From NCBI GenBank assembly GCA_937959115.1, contig CALGAW010000052.1, forward strand, positions 1 to 64,000: 64,000 bases of DNA, in the 5' to 3' direction. The notes below the pieces were generated by a model, which saw only the letters and a list, made by a program, of their open reading frames with translations, was not told the DNA's origin and ran no database searches. Numbering within the stretch: the first letter of the stretch is position 1; each line of letters opens with the position of its first letter. Source of the DNA: an uncultured Saprospiraceae bacterium (GTDB lineage: Bacteria > Bacteroidota > Bacteroidia > Chitinophagales > Saprospiraceae). Shown one piece after another: positions 19,330 through 27,938 of the stretch. Position numbers and translations under genes: made by a program.

Positions 19330-19376
19330 CACATTGGCAATTCGTCATTAATCCTATTAATTTGACCATTAGAGAA

Positions 19377-20192
19377 ATGTATCGTAACGATTTATTCAAA
19401 GACAAAGTCGCATTAGTTACTGGAGGACGGAGCGGGATCGGTTATGCCATCGCGCGTCAATTGCTGCAGCTTGGTGCTTCAGTGGTAATTTGCTCTAGGA
19501 AGGAAGAACCATTGATGGTAGCAGCTCAGGAACTTAGTCAGTTTGGTACTTGTATTGCAATGCCTTGTGATATCAGAAAAACCGATCAGATCAAAGCATT
19601 AGCCCAATTCATCAAGGAGCAACACGGCCGACTGGATATCCTAGTCAACAATGCGGGTGGTCAGTTTCCCGCAATGGCAGAATACATCAGTGATAATGGT
19701 TGGAATGCAGTGATCAACAACAATCTGAACGGTACATTCTTTATGATTCGAGAAATGGCAAACACATTTCTGATTCCACAAAAACAAGGCATTATCGTCA
19801 ACATCATTGCTGATATCTTTCGAGGGTTTCCTGGAATGATCCATACTGGTGCCGCGCGTGCTGGAGTTGAAAACCTCACCAAGACGATTGCTCTAGAATG
19901 GAGTGAACACAATATTCGGATTAATAGTATCGCTCCTGGGATTATTGAGTCGTCTGGCTTAGATCAATATCCACCTCAAATCCAAGAAATGTTTGAAGAA
20001 GCCAAGCAAGCTTCGCCTATGGGTCGGTTTGGCACCTCAGAAGAAGTTTCCAATGCGGTTTGCTTTCTAGCAAGTCCATTGTCGTCTTTTACCTCTGGTA
20101 TCACGTTGTATGTAGATGGCGCCAAACACTTAAACTTTGACAAGATGGGTATGATTAAAGCGATGAAATCAATAATGGGGAATAATGGTTAA
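19377..20192 (+). CDS. SDR family reductase, PECR-like
   Basis: This 271-residue short-chain dehydrogenase/reductase starts at 19377, just before the Rossmann strand. The cofactor motif is VTGGRSGIGYAIA, followed by NNAGG and ALEWSEHNIRINSIAPG. Where classical SDRs have YxxxK, this protein has IHTGAARAGVENLTKT, so His and Arg take the usual positions. The same pattern is characteristic of peroxisomal trans-2-enoyl-CoA reductase (PECR)-like enzymes, which suggests activity on enoyl-CoA thioesters in fatty-acid metabolism. No fatty-acid genes flank it. A -7 box lies upstream at 19322-19329. Confidence 0.85.
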   Translation: MYRNDLFKDKVALVTGGRSGIGYAIARQLLQLGASVVICSRKEEPLMVAAQELSQFGTCIAMPCDIRKTDQIKALAQFIKEQHGRLDILVNNAGGQFPAMAEYISDNGWNAVINNNLNGTFFMIREMANTFLIPQKQGIIVNIIADIFRGFPGMIHTGAARAGVENLTKTIALEWSEHNIRINSIAPGIIESSGLDQYPPQIQEMFEEAKQASPMGRFGTSEEVSNAVCFLASPLSSFTSGITLYVDGAKHLNFDKMGMIKAMKSIMGNNG

Positions 20193-20254
20193 TAATTAGG
20201 AATTTATTCCGTTAATGTTTAATTAAAAACAGTCAATAAGACAAAAACTAGCTT

Positions 20255-20812
20255 ATGGATATGGGACTTTTGGAACGGTCAGGTAATAAATGTGAACTTT
20301 GTAATGGGACGAAGGAGTTGACAGCACATCTTGTTGCTCCTAAAACAGAGGAGACCGCTGATCACCAAGCAGTTGTTTGTGTGGATTGTTTACAGCAGAT
20401 AACCCAGACGGCTCCCCTAGAGCCCAATCACTGGCATTGCCTGAATGAGAGTATTTGGAGCGAGGTGCCTGCCGTAAAAGTACTGGCTTACCGTGTGCTA
20501 GGTCGATTGAATGCGCATCCTTGGGCTACTGACCTCAAAGACATGATGTATCTAGAAGAAGCAACGCAAGAGTGGGCAGATCACTCCGCAGACGCGGCCC
20601 TTGTGCACAAGGATTCAAATGGCAATGTGCTGCAGGCTGGTGACTCGGTGACTTTGATTCAGGATTTAAACGTAAAGGGAGCTGGCTTTACAGCTAAGCG
20701 AGGCACTGCTGTTCGCCGAATTCGCTTGGTACATGATAACGCGGAGCACATCGAAGGGAAGGTTGATGGGCAGCAAATTGTTATCTTGACAAAGTATGTG
20801 AAGAAGACGTAA
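20255..20812 (+). CDS. phnA: PhnA/YjdM zinc-ribbon protein
   Basis: This 185-residue protein opens with a zinc ribbon (CELCNG at about residues 13-18 and CVDC near 47). It ends in the PhnA C-terminal beta domain: DSNGNVLQAGDSVTLIQDL, then VKGAGFTAKRGTAVRRIRL and GQQIVILTKYVKK. Despite the name, the family has no proven role in phosphonate use. The start MDMGLLERSGNKC matches the family; MGLLERS at 20261 is an alternative. It stands alone, 62 bp after the SDR gene, so co-transcription is possible. Confidence 0.88.
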   Translation: MDMGLLERSGNKCELCNGTKELTAHLVAPKTEETADHQAVVCVDCLQQITQTAPLEPNHWHCLNESIWSEVPAVKVLAYRVLGRLNAHPWATDLKDMMYLEEATQEWADHSADAALVHKDSNGNVLQAGDSVTLIQDLNVKGAGFTAKRGTAVRRIRLVHDNAEHIEGKVDGQQIVILTKYVKKT

Positions 20813-20827
20813 TTTTTTGATCGAGAA

Positions 20828-21019
20828 CTATATCTCTCTTGTTTGAAAATTCACACCCAATCCAACATAAAGCAATTCCAAATTACCAACACCTGCTCTA
20901 AACAAAAAACAATCTTTTTCGAGGCGAACACCCACGCTGCTGTAAAAATCAGCATTGAGGAATAGGTCCGAGGGATTTTGATCCGCCACGAGACCTCCTG
21001 CAAATGAGTTTTTTAAGTA
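20828..21019 (-). pseudogene. C-terminal fragment of an outer-membrane barrel protein
   Basis: A 63-codon minus-strand frame without a start codon reads YLKNSFAGGLVADQNPSD, then VGVRLEKDCFLFRAGVGN and LELLYVGLGVNFQTREI before the stop at 20828. Alternating hydrophobic strands ending at an aromatic residue look like the last strands of a PorP/SprF-like or similar barrel protein. The frame opens directly at a TGA, so the N-terminal part is missing and this is a remnant rather than a gene. Confidence 0.5.
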
Positions 21020-21127
21020 TCAAAAAGAAATTACTGCACTTTAGCTGGCTCGGTTCCTCATCGTTATTTTTTTGCTGGACTTTTCTTGCAATTGCTCAAT
21101 CTACAATCTATTAATTTCAGGAAATAG

Positions 21128-22051
21128 CTAATCAGTCCGATTCCTAGGATGAAAATTCAGTATTGTGTCCTTCAGAAAGTCTGTATCTAGATGTGTATAT
21201 ATCTCAGTGGTGGTGATGGATTCGTGCCCAAGCATATCCTGAACTGCTTTCAAATCAGCACCGCCTTCTATGAGATGGGTCGCAAAGGAATGCCGGAAGG
21301 TATGAGGGCTCACAGATTTCTCAATACCAGCCAATGCCGTCAATCGTTTGATAATCGTATAGATCATGATACGGGTGAGCTGATTGCCCCTTCGATTTAA
21401 AAACAATACATCTTCCTTACCCGATTTTATGTTAACCGAGCTACGGCCATGAAGCACATCATTCATGTACAGTTTAATAGAAGCAATTGCGCTGTCTCCA
21501 ATTGGCACAAGGCGCTCCTTATTGCCTTTACCGATTACTTTGATAAACCCCACGTCTAGGAACAGATTTGAGAGTTTAAGCTCTGTGAGCTCAGTGACAC
21601 GAAGCCCACAAGCATAAAGCGTTTCAAGGATGGCCTTGTTCCGTAGTTTGAGATAAGCGTTTTTCTCAAATTCCAAAGCGTTGATCAGTAGATTGATTTC
21701 CTCATAACTGAGCACTACTGGGATTTTACGGGCTAGGCGCGGTCCTTCCAATAGATCAGTCGGGTTAACGTCAATCAAACTTTCCATCAAGAGATAACGA
21801 TAAAACGCCTTTAAACCACTTAGAATACGTGCTTGGGAAGTGGCTTTAAGTCCTAAATCATTGATCCAATGAATGTATTCCTCTAAATGTTTGATTTCGA
21901 TATCTCGATAGGACAATTCATAGTTGTTGATTTCTAGGAAACTTGTAAACTTAGACATGTCACGGATGTAAGCATCAATTGAATTACTCGAAAGCGATCG
22001 CTCTAGCATCAAGTAACTCTTAAATCCATTAATGAGACTGTCCCACTTCAT
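21128..22051 (-). CDS. xerD: tyrosine recombinase XerD
   Basis: This 307-residue site-specific recombinase is of the type that resolves chromosome dimers at dif with XerC. The ATG at 22051 (MKWDSLINGFKSYL) is preferred to the longer frame. The N-terminal SAM-like core-binding domain covers about residues 1-90. The catalytic set is complete: Arg in CGLRVTEL (near 150), Lys in GKGNKERLVP (near 174), HxxR in SPHTFRHSF (near 247-250), His in LGHESI and nucleophile Tyr in TEIYTHLD (near 284). The length and GLRVTEL / HTFRHSFATHL motifs fit XerC/D rather than a phage integrase. No attachment site or phage gene is seen beside it. Confidence 0.92.
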   Translation of the reverse strand: MKWDSLINGFKSYLMLERSLSSNSIDAYIRDMSKFTSFLEINNYELSYRDIEIKHLEEYIHWINDLGLKATSQARILSGLKAFYRYLLMESLIDVNPTDLLEGPRLARKIPVVLSYEEINLLINALEFEKNAYLKLRNKAILETLYACGLRVTELTELKLSNLFLDVGFIKVIGKGNKERLVPIGDSAIASIKLYMNDVLHGRSSVNIKSGKEDVLFLNRRGNQLTRIMIYTIIKRLTALAGIEKSVSPHTFRHSFATHLIEGGADLKAVQDMLGHESITTTEIYTHLDTDFLKDTILNFHPRNRTD

Positions 22052-22345
22052 ACCACAAAATAAGGAAGTAATAAGAATAATTGTCAATGTCCAAGTCAAT
22101 ATGTCTTTAAATGATCAATTCGGAATATATTCCGATAATTAATGCTAGGATAATTAGCGCAGTCTACTGATCATTTTATCTAGGAGTAAATCGCTTTCCA
22201 ATACTATAAAAAACGTGTTATTTTAAAACTTCTGGAACCATTTCTCGTAATCAAATTAGGATGAACTATATTTTTCTTTTGAAAAGGATTACTTTCTTAA
22301 AATACTTCGTCTAACATTATATAACATTAAAAATCTACGACTACA

Positions 22346-22825
22346 ATGGCACAAAATAGACCACTGCTCGACTTTATCTCAAAAGCAATTGAGCAAGCAC
22401 AACAACAAAACAGAGACAATCCTAATGAGGAAACTGCGCATGGTTCTGTTTTCGATCTAATAAAAGATAAGGTTCAGAATGCACCAAGAGGTAATCAACA
22501 ATACAACCAACAAGGAAACAATCAACCTCGAAGCATTATTGACTTCATTAAGCAAAAAGTAGATGAAGCTAAAAACCAAAATCAAAATGATCCAAATGTA
22601 AAAACTGCACCAGGATCTATTTTTGACATGATTAAAAATCAAGTAGATAATTTTCAAAATCAAACCGGGCAAGACGCTTTCAGAAATCTGGTTGATGAGT
22701 TCAATCTTGATCTAACAGGCTTAAACAAAGAAGCTCAGCACCAGATTCACCGATCTTTTATGAAGGACAGACAGAATCTTAGAAGTGCTTATGTTCAAAA
22801 AATCAGAGAGGTTACACAACGATAA
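22346..22825 (+). CDS. hypothetical protein with internal duplication
   Basis: This 159-residue Gln/Asn-rich protein has two copies of the module [PL]LDFI-K-xV/I-E/D-A....Q..NDPN..TA.GS.FD.IK at residues of about 5-50 and 62-108, joined by a Gln/Asn linker. The C-terminal 45 residues (FNLDLTGLNKEAQHQIHRSFMK) look helical. There is no signal peptide or membrane segment. Function is unknown. A terminator follows directly. Confidence 0.75.
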   Translation: MAQNRPLLDFISKAIEQAQQQNRDNPNEETAHGSVFDLIKDKVQNAPRGNQQYNQQGNNQPRSIIDFIKQKVDEAKNQNQNDPNVKTAPGSIFDMIKNQVDNFQNQTGQDAFRNLVDEFNLDLTGLNKEAQHQIHRSFMKDRQNLRSAYVQKIREVTQR

Positions 22826-22846
22826 CTAGTTTTGTATTACACATTG

Positions 22847-22881
22847 TAAGCTGGGTTTCAAAAGGAAACTCGGCTTTTTTT
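22847..22881 (+). terminator. terminator after the duplicated-module protein
   Basis: AAGCTGGGTTTC and GAAACTCGGCTT pair around an AAAAG loop, followed by a T7 tract. It lies about 25 bp beyond the stop codon. Confidence 0.8.
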
Positions 22882-22910
22882 ATGCTCTAGAATGTCATGA
22901 ATGTACACTA

Positions 22911-22949
22911 TAAAAATTGCCACCAAACGCAAGGAGTAGTGGCAATTTA
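22911..22949 (-). terminator. terminator of the DUF4476 gene
   Basis: TAAATTGCCAC and GTGGCAATTTTTA form an 11-bp stem on the minus strand with a U-rich 3' side, about 30 bp beyond the stop codon at 22982. Confidence 0.8.
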
Positions 22950-22981
22950 CTAATTAGTAGCACGTTTTTTATAATTGATTA

Positions 22982-23950
22982 TTACTTAATGAACTCGTTT
23001 AATTCATCAATAGAGGATTCATAAATAAACTCATCATTTACACGGAAATAGTTGTTTTTGTCCACTGTTCTTTTGTAAGCATATTTTGCAAAATCTAATT
23101 TACTATCTTCAAAATCAAACAAACTGACAATTGATGCGACTTGCCTAGCGGATAAACAATTAGAATCTGATATCTGTTTTGCCATCGTCAGTTTACTGTC
23201 TGCAAATGTTTTAGATGCAACGGATTTCTTGGCACCTTCGAAATCAATAGAACCCATACTATAGCGGCATCTGCTATCTTTTACTATAATGACGTCACCA
23301 GGAGCAGGTCTTGGGTTTGCTCTGGGATCTTGGGGTCTTGGTGTGGTGGGTACATGACCTGATGTTGTAGTAGTAATGGAGGTGATGACAGTTGTCTCCG
23401 TAACTTCTTGGTTAAGATCGCCATCAATGCTAATTCCAACACCTACGTTTACTCCGCCTTCACTAATTCCGACTGAGCCACCTTGATCACCATTGTCTTC
23501 AATTGTCGTAGTAGACATCATCGTTGTAGTCGTTGTTGTCGTTTGCCATGGATCTGCTGGATATTCGTTTGCAGCCATGAAAACGATCACTTCTTGAGTT
23601 GGTGCTGTAGGCTCCTTTTTTATTGGTGTTGCGCCAAAGTATCTAGGAACATATACCCCTTTGCGGTTTCTTTTTACGACGAAGGTGACTTCAGCAGATT
23701 CGTCTGGCATAAACAGTGTTTTTTCTACAGTGCCAAGTGCTTTATCCTTGAAAATGACCTTCAGTTTATACATCGGAGCATTTAACCCCGTGACTTTTAC
23801 GTTGGTTTCAGGCTCAAGGTTTTGGCGAACACCATTCAAAATGACCCAAAACTGTTCTCCGTTTTCAGTAAAGAAGATGGTATTGTATTTATCTTGACCA
23901 AATGCAGACAAGGCAAAAATAGATAATAGTATAAGTAATACATTTTTCAT
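22982..23950 (-). CDS. secreted DUF4476 protein with Thr-rich linker
   Basis: This 322-residue exported protein starts at the ATG at 23950, which opens a signal peptide (MKNVLLILLSIFALSAFGQ). The N-terminal part (residues of about 20-110) is a beta domain with VKVTGLNAPMYKLKVIF. The middle is low complexity: runs of Thr (TTTTTTMMSTTT) and a Pro/Arg stretch (TPRPQDPRANPRP). The C-terminal 95 residues are DUF4476: KTFADSKLTMAKQISDSNC, VASIVSLFDFEDSKLDFAKYA and NNYFRVNDEFIYESS. DUF4476 occurs in many Bacteroidota envelope proteins and has no known function. Confidence 0.85.
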   Translation of the reverse strand: MKNVLLILLSIFALSAFGQDKYNTIFFTENGEQFWVILNGVRQNLEPETNVKVTGLNAPMYKLKVIFKDKALGTVEKTLFMPDESAEVTFVVKRNRKGVYVPRYFGATPIKKEPTAPTQEVIVFMAANEYPADPWQTTTTTTTMMSTTTIEDNGDQGGSVGISEGGVNVGVGISIDGDLNQEVTETTVITSITTTTSGHVPTTPRPQDPRANPRPAPGDVIIVKDSRCRYSMGSIDFEGAKKSVASKTFADSKLTMAKQISDSNCLSARQVASIVSLFDFEDSKLDFAKYAYKRTVDKNNYFRVNDEFIYESSIDELNEFIK

Positions 23951-24183
23951 AATTAAATCGGTTGTTTGTTTAACATTCGAAAACAGGTTATTTCTAGTCA
24001 ACATTGGTGCCAATAGAAATTATCATTGTTGTTTCATTCGAGAACAAATTAAGATAAATGCTCAATCCTTTGCAAAGAAAAAAACAAGTCAACACAACAC
24101 TATAAAAAGGGGATAATAAACCTAAACAAATGACTAACAATCAATTAAAATGAAAAAAACAAGGTAGAATGTAGTGTTGAATC

Positions 24184-24948
24184 CTAATCAGCAACCAGTT
24201 GATAAGATCGCTTTACTTTATAGAATTTAGTTTCTTGTTGAACGGTTACTTCAACAGTGAAAGGAGTTCCAGTTTTAAGCTTTAGCAGCTTTTTCTTCAT
24301 TTTTTCATCAATTTCGCCTGTAGAGGTATATACTTTTTGCTTTCCAGGCTTGCCTACTCTTATTTTGAGCTCATCTATTTCATAGGACTTCCCATATAGG
24401 TCACGTACATAGATTGAATTGACTAAAACCGCTTTAAGGAGATCATCTTTATAAACTTCTCTTTGATTGAGTTCGCCCCAGTAGATTTTAAAATCACTTT
24501 GAGCCTTTGTATTATTGATGTTTCCCTTTGGTATTTTAAACGAAAAAGGTAATCTAAGCTTAACATTCACAGGTGCACCAGCTATAAGACCAGGGGTCCA
24601 ATATGGCATTGCTTCTACGACTCTCACCGCCTCTTCACTACATCCTCCTCCTACTGGATTTACTATTTTCACATCGGTTGTTTTGCCTGTCTTATCTACG
24701 ACGAAATCGATGATTACTTTCCCCTCTATTTTATTTTCTTTAGCTGAAGTCGGATAATTTGTTTCTGAACGGATGAATTCAATTAATTTTCGATTGGAAC
24801 ACTCTGTTTGTTGCTTTGGTGTAAGCTGTATATCATCACATCCTGCAAATCGAGGCATAACCTCTGCATCTTCGAAAACATTTTGTGCTTGAACAGAAAA
24901 CAGGATAAACATCGTAGAAAGAAACAAAAACACTTTATAAAAAGTCAT
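24184..24948 (-). CDS. secreted protein with TonB C-terminal-like domain
   Basis: This 254-residue exported protein starts at the ATG at 24948, giving MTFYKVFLFLSTMFILFSVQAQ as signal peptide. Residues of about 25-60 have CDDIQLTPKQQTECSNRKL, followed by a TonB-C domain (YPTSAKENKIEGKVIIDFVV, then SEEAVRVVEAMPYWTPG and NVKLRLPFSFKIP). The last 100 residues are a separate beta domain (GKPGKQKVYTSTGEIDEKMK). It lacks the membrane anchor and Pro-rich span of a true TonB, so it is a periplasmic TonB-C-containing protein rather than the energiser of a receptor. Such proteins are common in Bacteroidota and uncharacterised. Confidence 0.82.
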   Translation of the reverse strand: MTFYKVFLFLSTMFILFSVQAQNVFEDAEVMPRFAGCDDIQLTPKQQTECSNRKLIEFIRSETNYPTSAKENKIEGKVIIDFVVDKTGKTTDVKIVNPVGGGCSEEAVRVVEAMPYWTPGLIAGAPVNVKLRLPFSFKIPKGNINNTKAQSDFKIYWGELNQREVYKDDLLKAVLVNSIYVRDLYGKSYEIDELKIRVGKPGKQKVYTSTGEIDEKMKKKLLKLKTGTPFTVEVTVQQETKFYKVKRSYQLVAD

Positions 24949-25182
24949 ACTATTCTTCTTCTTTAATTTCACTTGACATAAAGGTAACAATTTTAAAGGG
25001 GTCAATCAAACCATGATTTTAAAAATTCACTTAAAATATTCTTATGTAATTTACTGAGAACAAGGCCAAAACAACAAATCTATAATTAACAAATATGTTA
25101 TTAAATAGTGCAACTTTTTCCTTTTTCTGCGTATCAATTATGAATGATTTAAAGATTCTAGCAATTAAAAAACAAAAAAATT

Positions 25183-25983
25183 ATGGATTTAACTAAGTTG
25201 ATTGATCTCGTTGTGCTGTATACGCCTAAAGTGGTAGCAGCAATACTCCTTTGGATAATTGGGTCATGGGCGATATCAAAGATTGTGAAGGTATTTGGGA
25301 ACATAATGGCAAGTCGAAATGTGGATGAATCTCTGCAACCGTTTGTAAGATCATTAGCTGGTATTTTATTAAAAGTATTATTGGTTATTACGATTGCAGG
25401 TGTACTAGGAATAGATACGACTGCATTTGCTGCAGTAATTGCTGCGATGGGTCTAGCGATTGGAATGGCGCTTTCGGGCAGCCTTGGCAATTTTGCAGGT
25501 GGTGTATTGATCTTGCTATTCAAACCTTTTAAAGTGGGTGATCTGATTGCTGCACAAGGATTTACTGGCGTTGTTGAAGAAATTCAAGCGTTTTCAACAA
25601 AATTAGTAACACCTGATAATAAAACAATCATACTTGCAAATGGTCCGCTTTCTGCTGCTCCAATTGAGAACATCTCTACGAAAGGAGAGATCAGGGTAGA
25701 CATGACTTATGGAATCAGCTACAGCGATGATATTGACAAGGCAAAACAGGTCATCAGACAAGTGATTGATCAGTGCCCTCATGTGCTAAAAGGAAAAGAA
25801 CCAGACATCTTTGTTTCTGAGCTTGGCGATAGTTCTGTAAATTTTGCAGTCCGCCCTTGGGCAGAGAGCAAACACTATTGGGATGTTTATTTCTATATGC
25901 ACGAAAACATTAAAAAGGCGTTTGACAAAAACGAAATTGGAATTCCTTACCCAACTATGGACATAAACGTGAGCCAGAATTAA
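25183..25983 (+). CDS. mscS: small-conductance mechanosensitive channel MscS
   Basis: This 266-residue channel opens on membrane tension to release solutes during osmotic downshock. Three membrane helices lie at about residues 8-33, 55-75 and 83-115; the third is the Gly/Ala-rich pore helix (AVIAAMGLAIGMALSGSLGNFAGG). The beta domain follows with FKVGDLIAAQGFTGVVEEI, then KLVTPDNKTIILANGPL. A C-terminal alpha/beta domain ends IGIPYPTMDINVSQN. Length and order match the short MscS class. It is monocistronic, with a terminator at 26023-26057. Confidence 0.95.
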   Translation: MDLTKLIDLVVLYTPKVVAAILLWIIGSWAISKIVKVFGNIMASRNVDESLQPFVRSLAGILLKVLLVITIAGVLGIDTTAFAAVIAAMGLAIGMALSGSLGNFAGGVLILLFKPFKVGDLIAAQGFTGVVEEIQAFSTKLVTPDNKTIILANGPLSAAPIENISTKGEIRVDMTYGISYSDDIDKAKQVIRQVIDQCPHVLKGKEPDIFVSELGDSSVNFAVRPWAESKHYWDVYFYMHENIKKAFDKNEIGIPYPTMDINVSQN

Positions 25984-26022
25984 GGGATCACTAAAGAAAC
26001 TACACAAACAACTAAACTGAAG

Positions 26023-26057
26023 AATCCGTTACCTTTTTGGGTAGCGGATTTCTTTTT
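26023..26057 (+). terminator. terminator of mscS
   Basis: AATCCGTTACC and GGGTAGCGGATT pair around a T-rich loop and are followed by a T-rich tract to 26057. Confidence 0.85.
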
Positions 26058-26069
26058 AAAGGTATACCT

Positions 26070-26100
26070 AAAAAAGACTGCCAATATACTGACAGTCTTT
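26070..26100 (-). terminator. terminator of the VWA-rhodanese operon
   Basis: On the minus strand AAAGACTGTCA and TGGCAGTCTTT form an 11-bp stem (one G-U pair) followed by U6. It ends transcription 30 bp beyond the rhodanese gene and faces the mscS terminator. Confidence 0.85.
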
Positions 26101-26129
26101 CATTTACAAACACTTGAACCTAATTAAAA

Positions 26130-26582
26130 TTAACGGACAGCGGTTCCTGCGAACTCAACTCCTACATTCTTATCCGTTTTACCTAAATTTATCATACTAC
26201 CTAACTCATAAACATTCTTGTACCCATAACCATAAAGGTTGATAAACGTTGGGATGTTCAATGCCATGGGTGCTAATTTTCTAGCCATAAACATTGGATC
26301 TCCAATGAAGTTATTGTTACAATAAATCAATACTTTTGTATCCTTTGAAGGAATGACCTTTGCCAATTTACCTTCAGAAAAATCAGAGAAATTCAAGTGC
26401 ACAGCTCCTTTGATATGTCTTGCCTCGAAGTTTTCTTTTGAGCGTGTATCCAGTACTATTGTTCCTGGCTCTTTTGCGAGCTTTTTGAATTGATCAACAT
26501 CGATGATTCTTTCTTTTCGATATTGAGCAACTTCGTCTGTTATTTCGACAAACCCCTTATAATCTACATCAGATTTTTTCAT
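26130..26582 (-). CDS. rhodanese-domain protein
   Basis: This 150-residue single rhodanese domain has no signal peptide. The fold is marked by GTIVLDTRSKENFEARHIKGAVHL near residues 42-65 and the catalytic loop YCNNNFIGDP near 90, with Cys as the persulfide carrier. Rhodaneses transfer sulfane sulfur or act as protein-interaction modules. The loop is longer and Asn-rich compared with a CRxGxR thiosulfate transferase, so the substrate is unclear. It starts 8 bp after the VWA gene and is almost certainly co-transcribed with it. Confidence 0.85.
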   Translation of the reverse strand: MKKSDVDYKGFVEITDEVAQYRKERIIDVDQFKKLAKEPGTIVLDTRSKENFEARHIKGAVHLNFSDFSEGKLAKVIPSKDTKVLIYCNNNFIGDPMFMARKLAPMALNIPTFINLYGYGYKNVYELGSMINLGKTDKNVGVEFAGTAVR

Positions 26583-26590
26583 TTCAGTTT

Positions 26591-27766
26591 TTACTTTTTT
26601 TTAGGTTCATTTAAATCAGTATACCCTCTTTTTTCAGCTTGCTTTTTCACAGAATTAATGATGGATTGATCAAGGCTTTCCTTTCCACCTGCAGCTTTTT
26701 GTTTTTCAGCGATGAATCCTTTCCGCTTATTATTCAATTCTTTAATTTTGTTTTGAATCTTAGTTCTTTGTTCCATTTTCTCATTCACGGCTTCTTCTAG
26801 CTCCTCTGCTGATTTTCCTTCTAACGCTTTAGGGAGTTCTGTTTTTTTGTTCACAACACTCTTGTCCTTTTTGTACGCATCTACCAAATCCCACTTTGAG
26901 TTATCATAACTTCTTGATGACTTAAACACTGCTCGCTCTGCTTCGTTACTTTTGCTGTATGAAGAAGCATTAAAATCTTGTCTGTTTTGATTAGACATAC
27001 TAGTTTTACCTTGCTTACCATACCAGATATACGTGTTGTTCAACTCTTGATTGTACTGAGAAATTTGGTCGTCAAAAGGTGTTTCCACATAAACAGTTTG
27101 TTGATTATGGTCGATGTTTGTGTAGTCACCGCCTCCTAGTCTAGCACCTTCTCCCCATTCTAAACGAATGCCTTCTTCAGCTGAGCCACAGTAGATCGTA
27201 TTAACAATTACACCTTGCTCTTTTGCTTGTGCGATCGCTTCCCTGTAGGGGATATGTCCTTGAGCGAATGACTCATTTCCAGCAATGTATATCATCTTTA
27301 AGCTGTTCGGGTTTGAGCTCCATTCTAATTCTTTGATGGACTTATTAATCACAGCTCCGCAGTACTCACTGCCTCCATGGATACCAAGTGCGAACAATTC
27401 TTCTGAGATTTTATCCAGATCACTTGTAAAACTAGACAACTGTTTTATGTTGGTGTCTCCATGCGTGTATAGCCCAATATTAAGTGTAGGTGTCTTTCCG
27501 TCTCGTTCCAGTTCGCTTAGTTCGTTGACAATTTTCCAGAGTTGTGATTTCGTTTGTTCAATTAGTCCACTCATTGATCCACTATTGTCTAGTAGAATTG
27601 CGAGCTGGATGGCTGGTGCACTGTTGTCTTTACTTGTTACTGGTTCGTTGATGCCTTTAATTGGGGTTTCAGGAGTATTTAATGTTGCATTCGCTTGCTG
27701 ATAAAACACAACAAACAACGTAATGATAGTAATCATTGTTCCAATGGTAATTTGAATCGTTTTCAT
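26591..27766 (-). CDS. von Willebrand factor A domain protein
   Basis: This 391-residue protein has an N-terminal hydrophobic segment (residues of about 7-26) that acts as signal or anchor. A VWA domain spans about 50-240, with an intact MIDAS motif DNSGSMS near 58-64 and the later metal residues in YTHGDTN and GGSEYCGAVI. The rest is a Lys/Glu-rich coiled coil (EEAVNEKMEQRTKIQNKIKE). Such proteins bind partners through a metal ion, here probably in the periplasm. The downstream rhodanese gene is only 8 bp away. The partner is unknown. Confidence 0.85.
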   Translation of the reverse strand: MKTIQITIGTMITIITLFVVFYQQANATLNTPETPIKGINEPVTSKDNSAPAIQLAILLDNSGSMSGLIEQTKSQLWKIVNELSELERDGKTPTLNIGLYTHGDTNIKQLSSFTSDLDKISEELFALGIHGGSEYCGAVINKSIKELEWSSNPNSLKMIYIAGNESFAQGHIPYREAIAQAKEQGVIVNTIYCGSAEEGIRLEWGEGARLGGGDYTNIDHNQQTVYVETPFDDQISQYNQELNNTYIWYGKQGKTSMSNQNRQDFNASSYSKSNEAERAVFKSSRSYDNSKWDLVDAYKKDKSVVNKKTELPKALEGKSAEELEEAVNEKMEQRTKIQNKIKELNNKRKGFIAEKQKAAGGKESLDQSIINSVKKQAEKRGYTDLNEPKKK

Positions 27767-27799
27767 GGTATGAATTTTTATGTTCTAATTTGAATAGTA

Positions 27800-27938
27800 A
27801 GTTGGAGCTTCCCCACTTTTCTAACCTCCAGTAATTATAAATCATTGCTGTTCTATGTCCGACAATCCTTGGTGTGCGAATCGTCTTAGATTGATCGGAC
27901 GGTTTACTGAACATTAAAAAAACGGGGAAGCCCCAACT
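27800..27938. other. nested inverted repeats upstream of the VWA gene
   Basis: The outer arms AGTTGGAGCTTCCCC (27800-27814) and GGGGAAGCCCCAACT (27924-27938) can pair with one mismatch. Inside them GTCCGACAATC (27858-27868) and GATTGATCGGAC (27890-27901) form another imperfect stem. On the minus strand the structure lies in the leader of the VWA gene, and GGGGCTTCCCC followed by T7 resembles a small terminator. It could be a structured leader RNA or a MITE-like remnant. Confidence 0.45.

Noticed and set aside
19227-19376. N-terminal extension of the SDR protein
   Set aside because: The 50 extra residues are not part of the fold, and a -7 box at 19322-19329 lies inside them.
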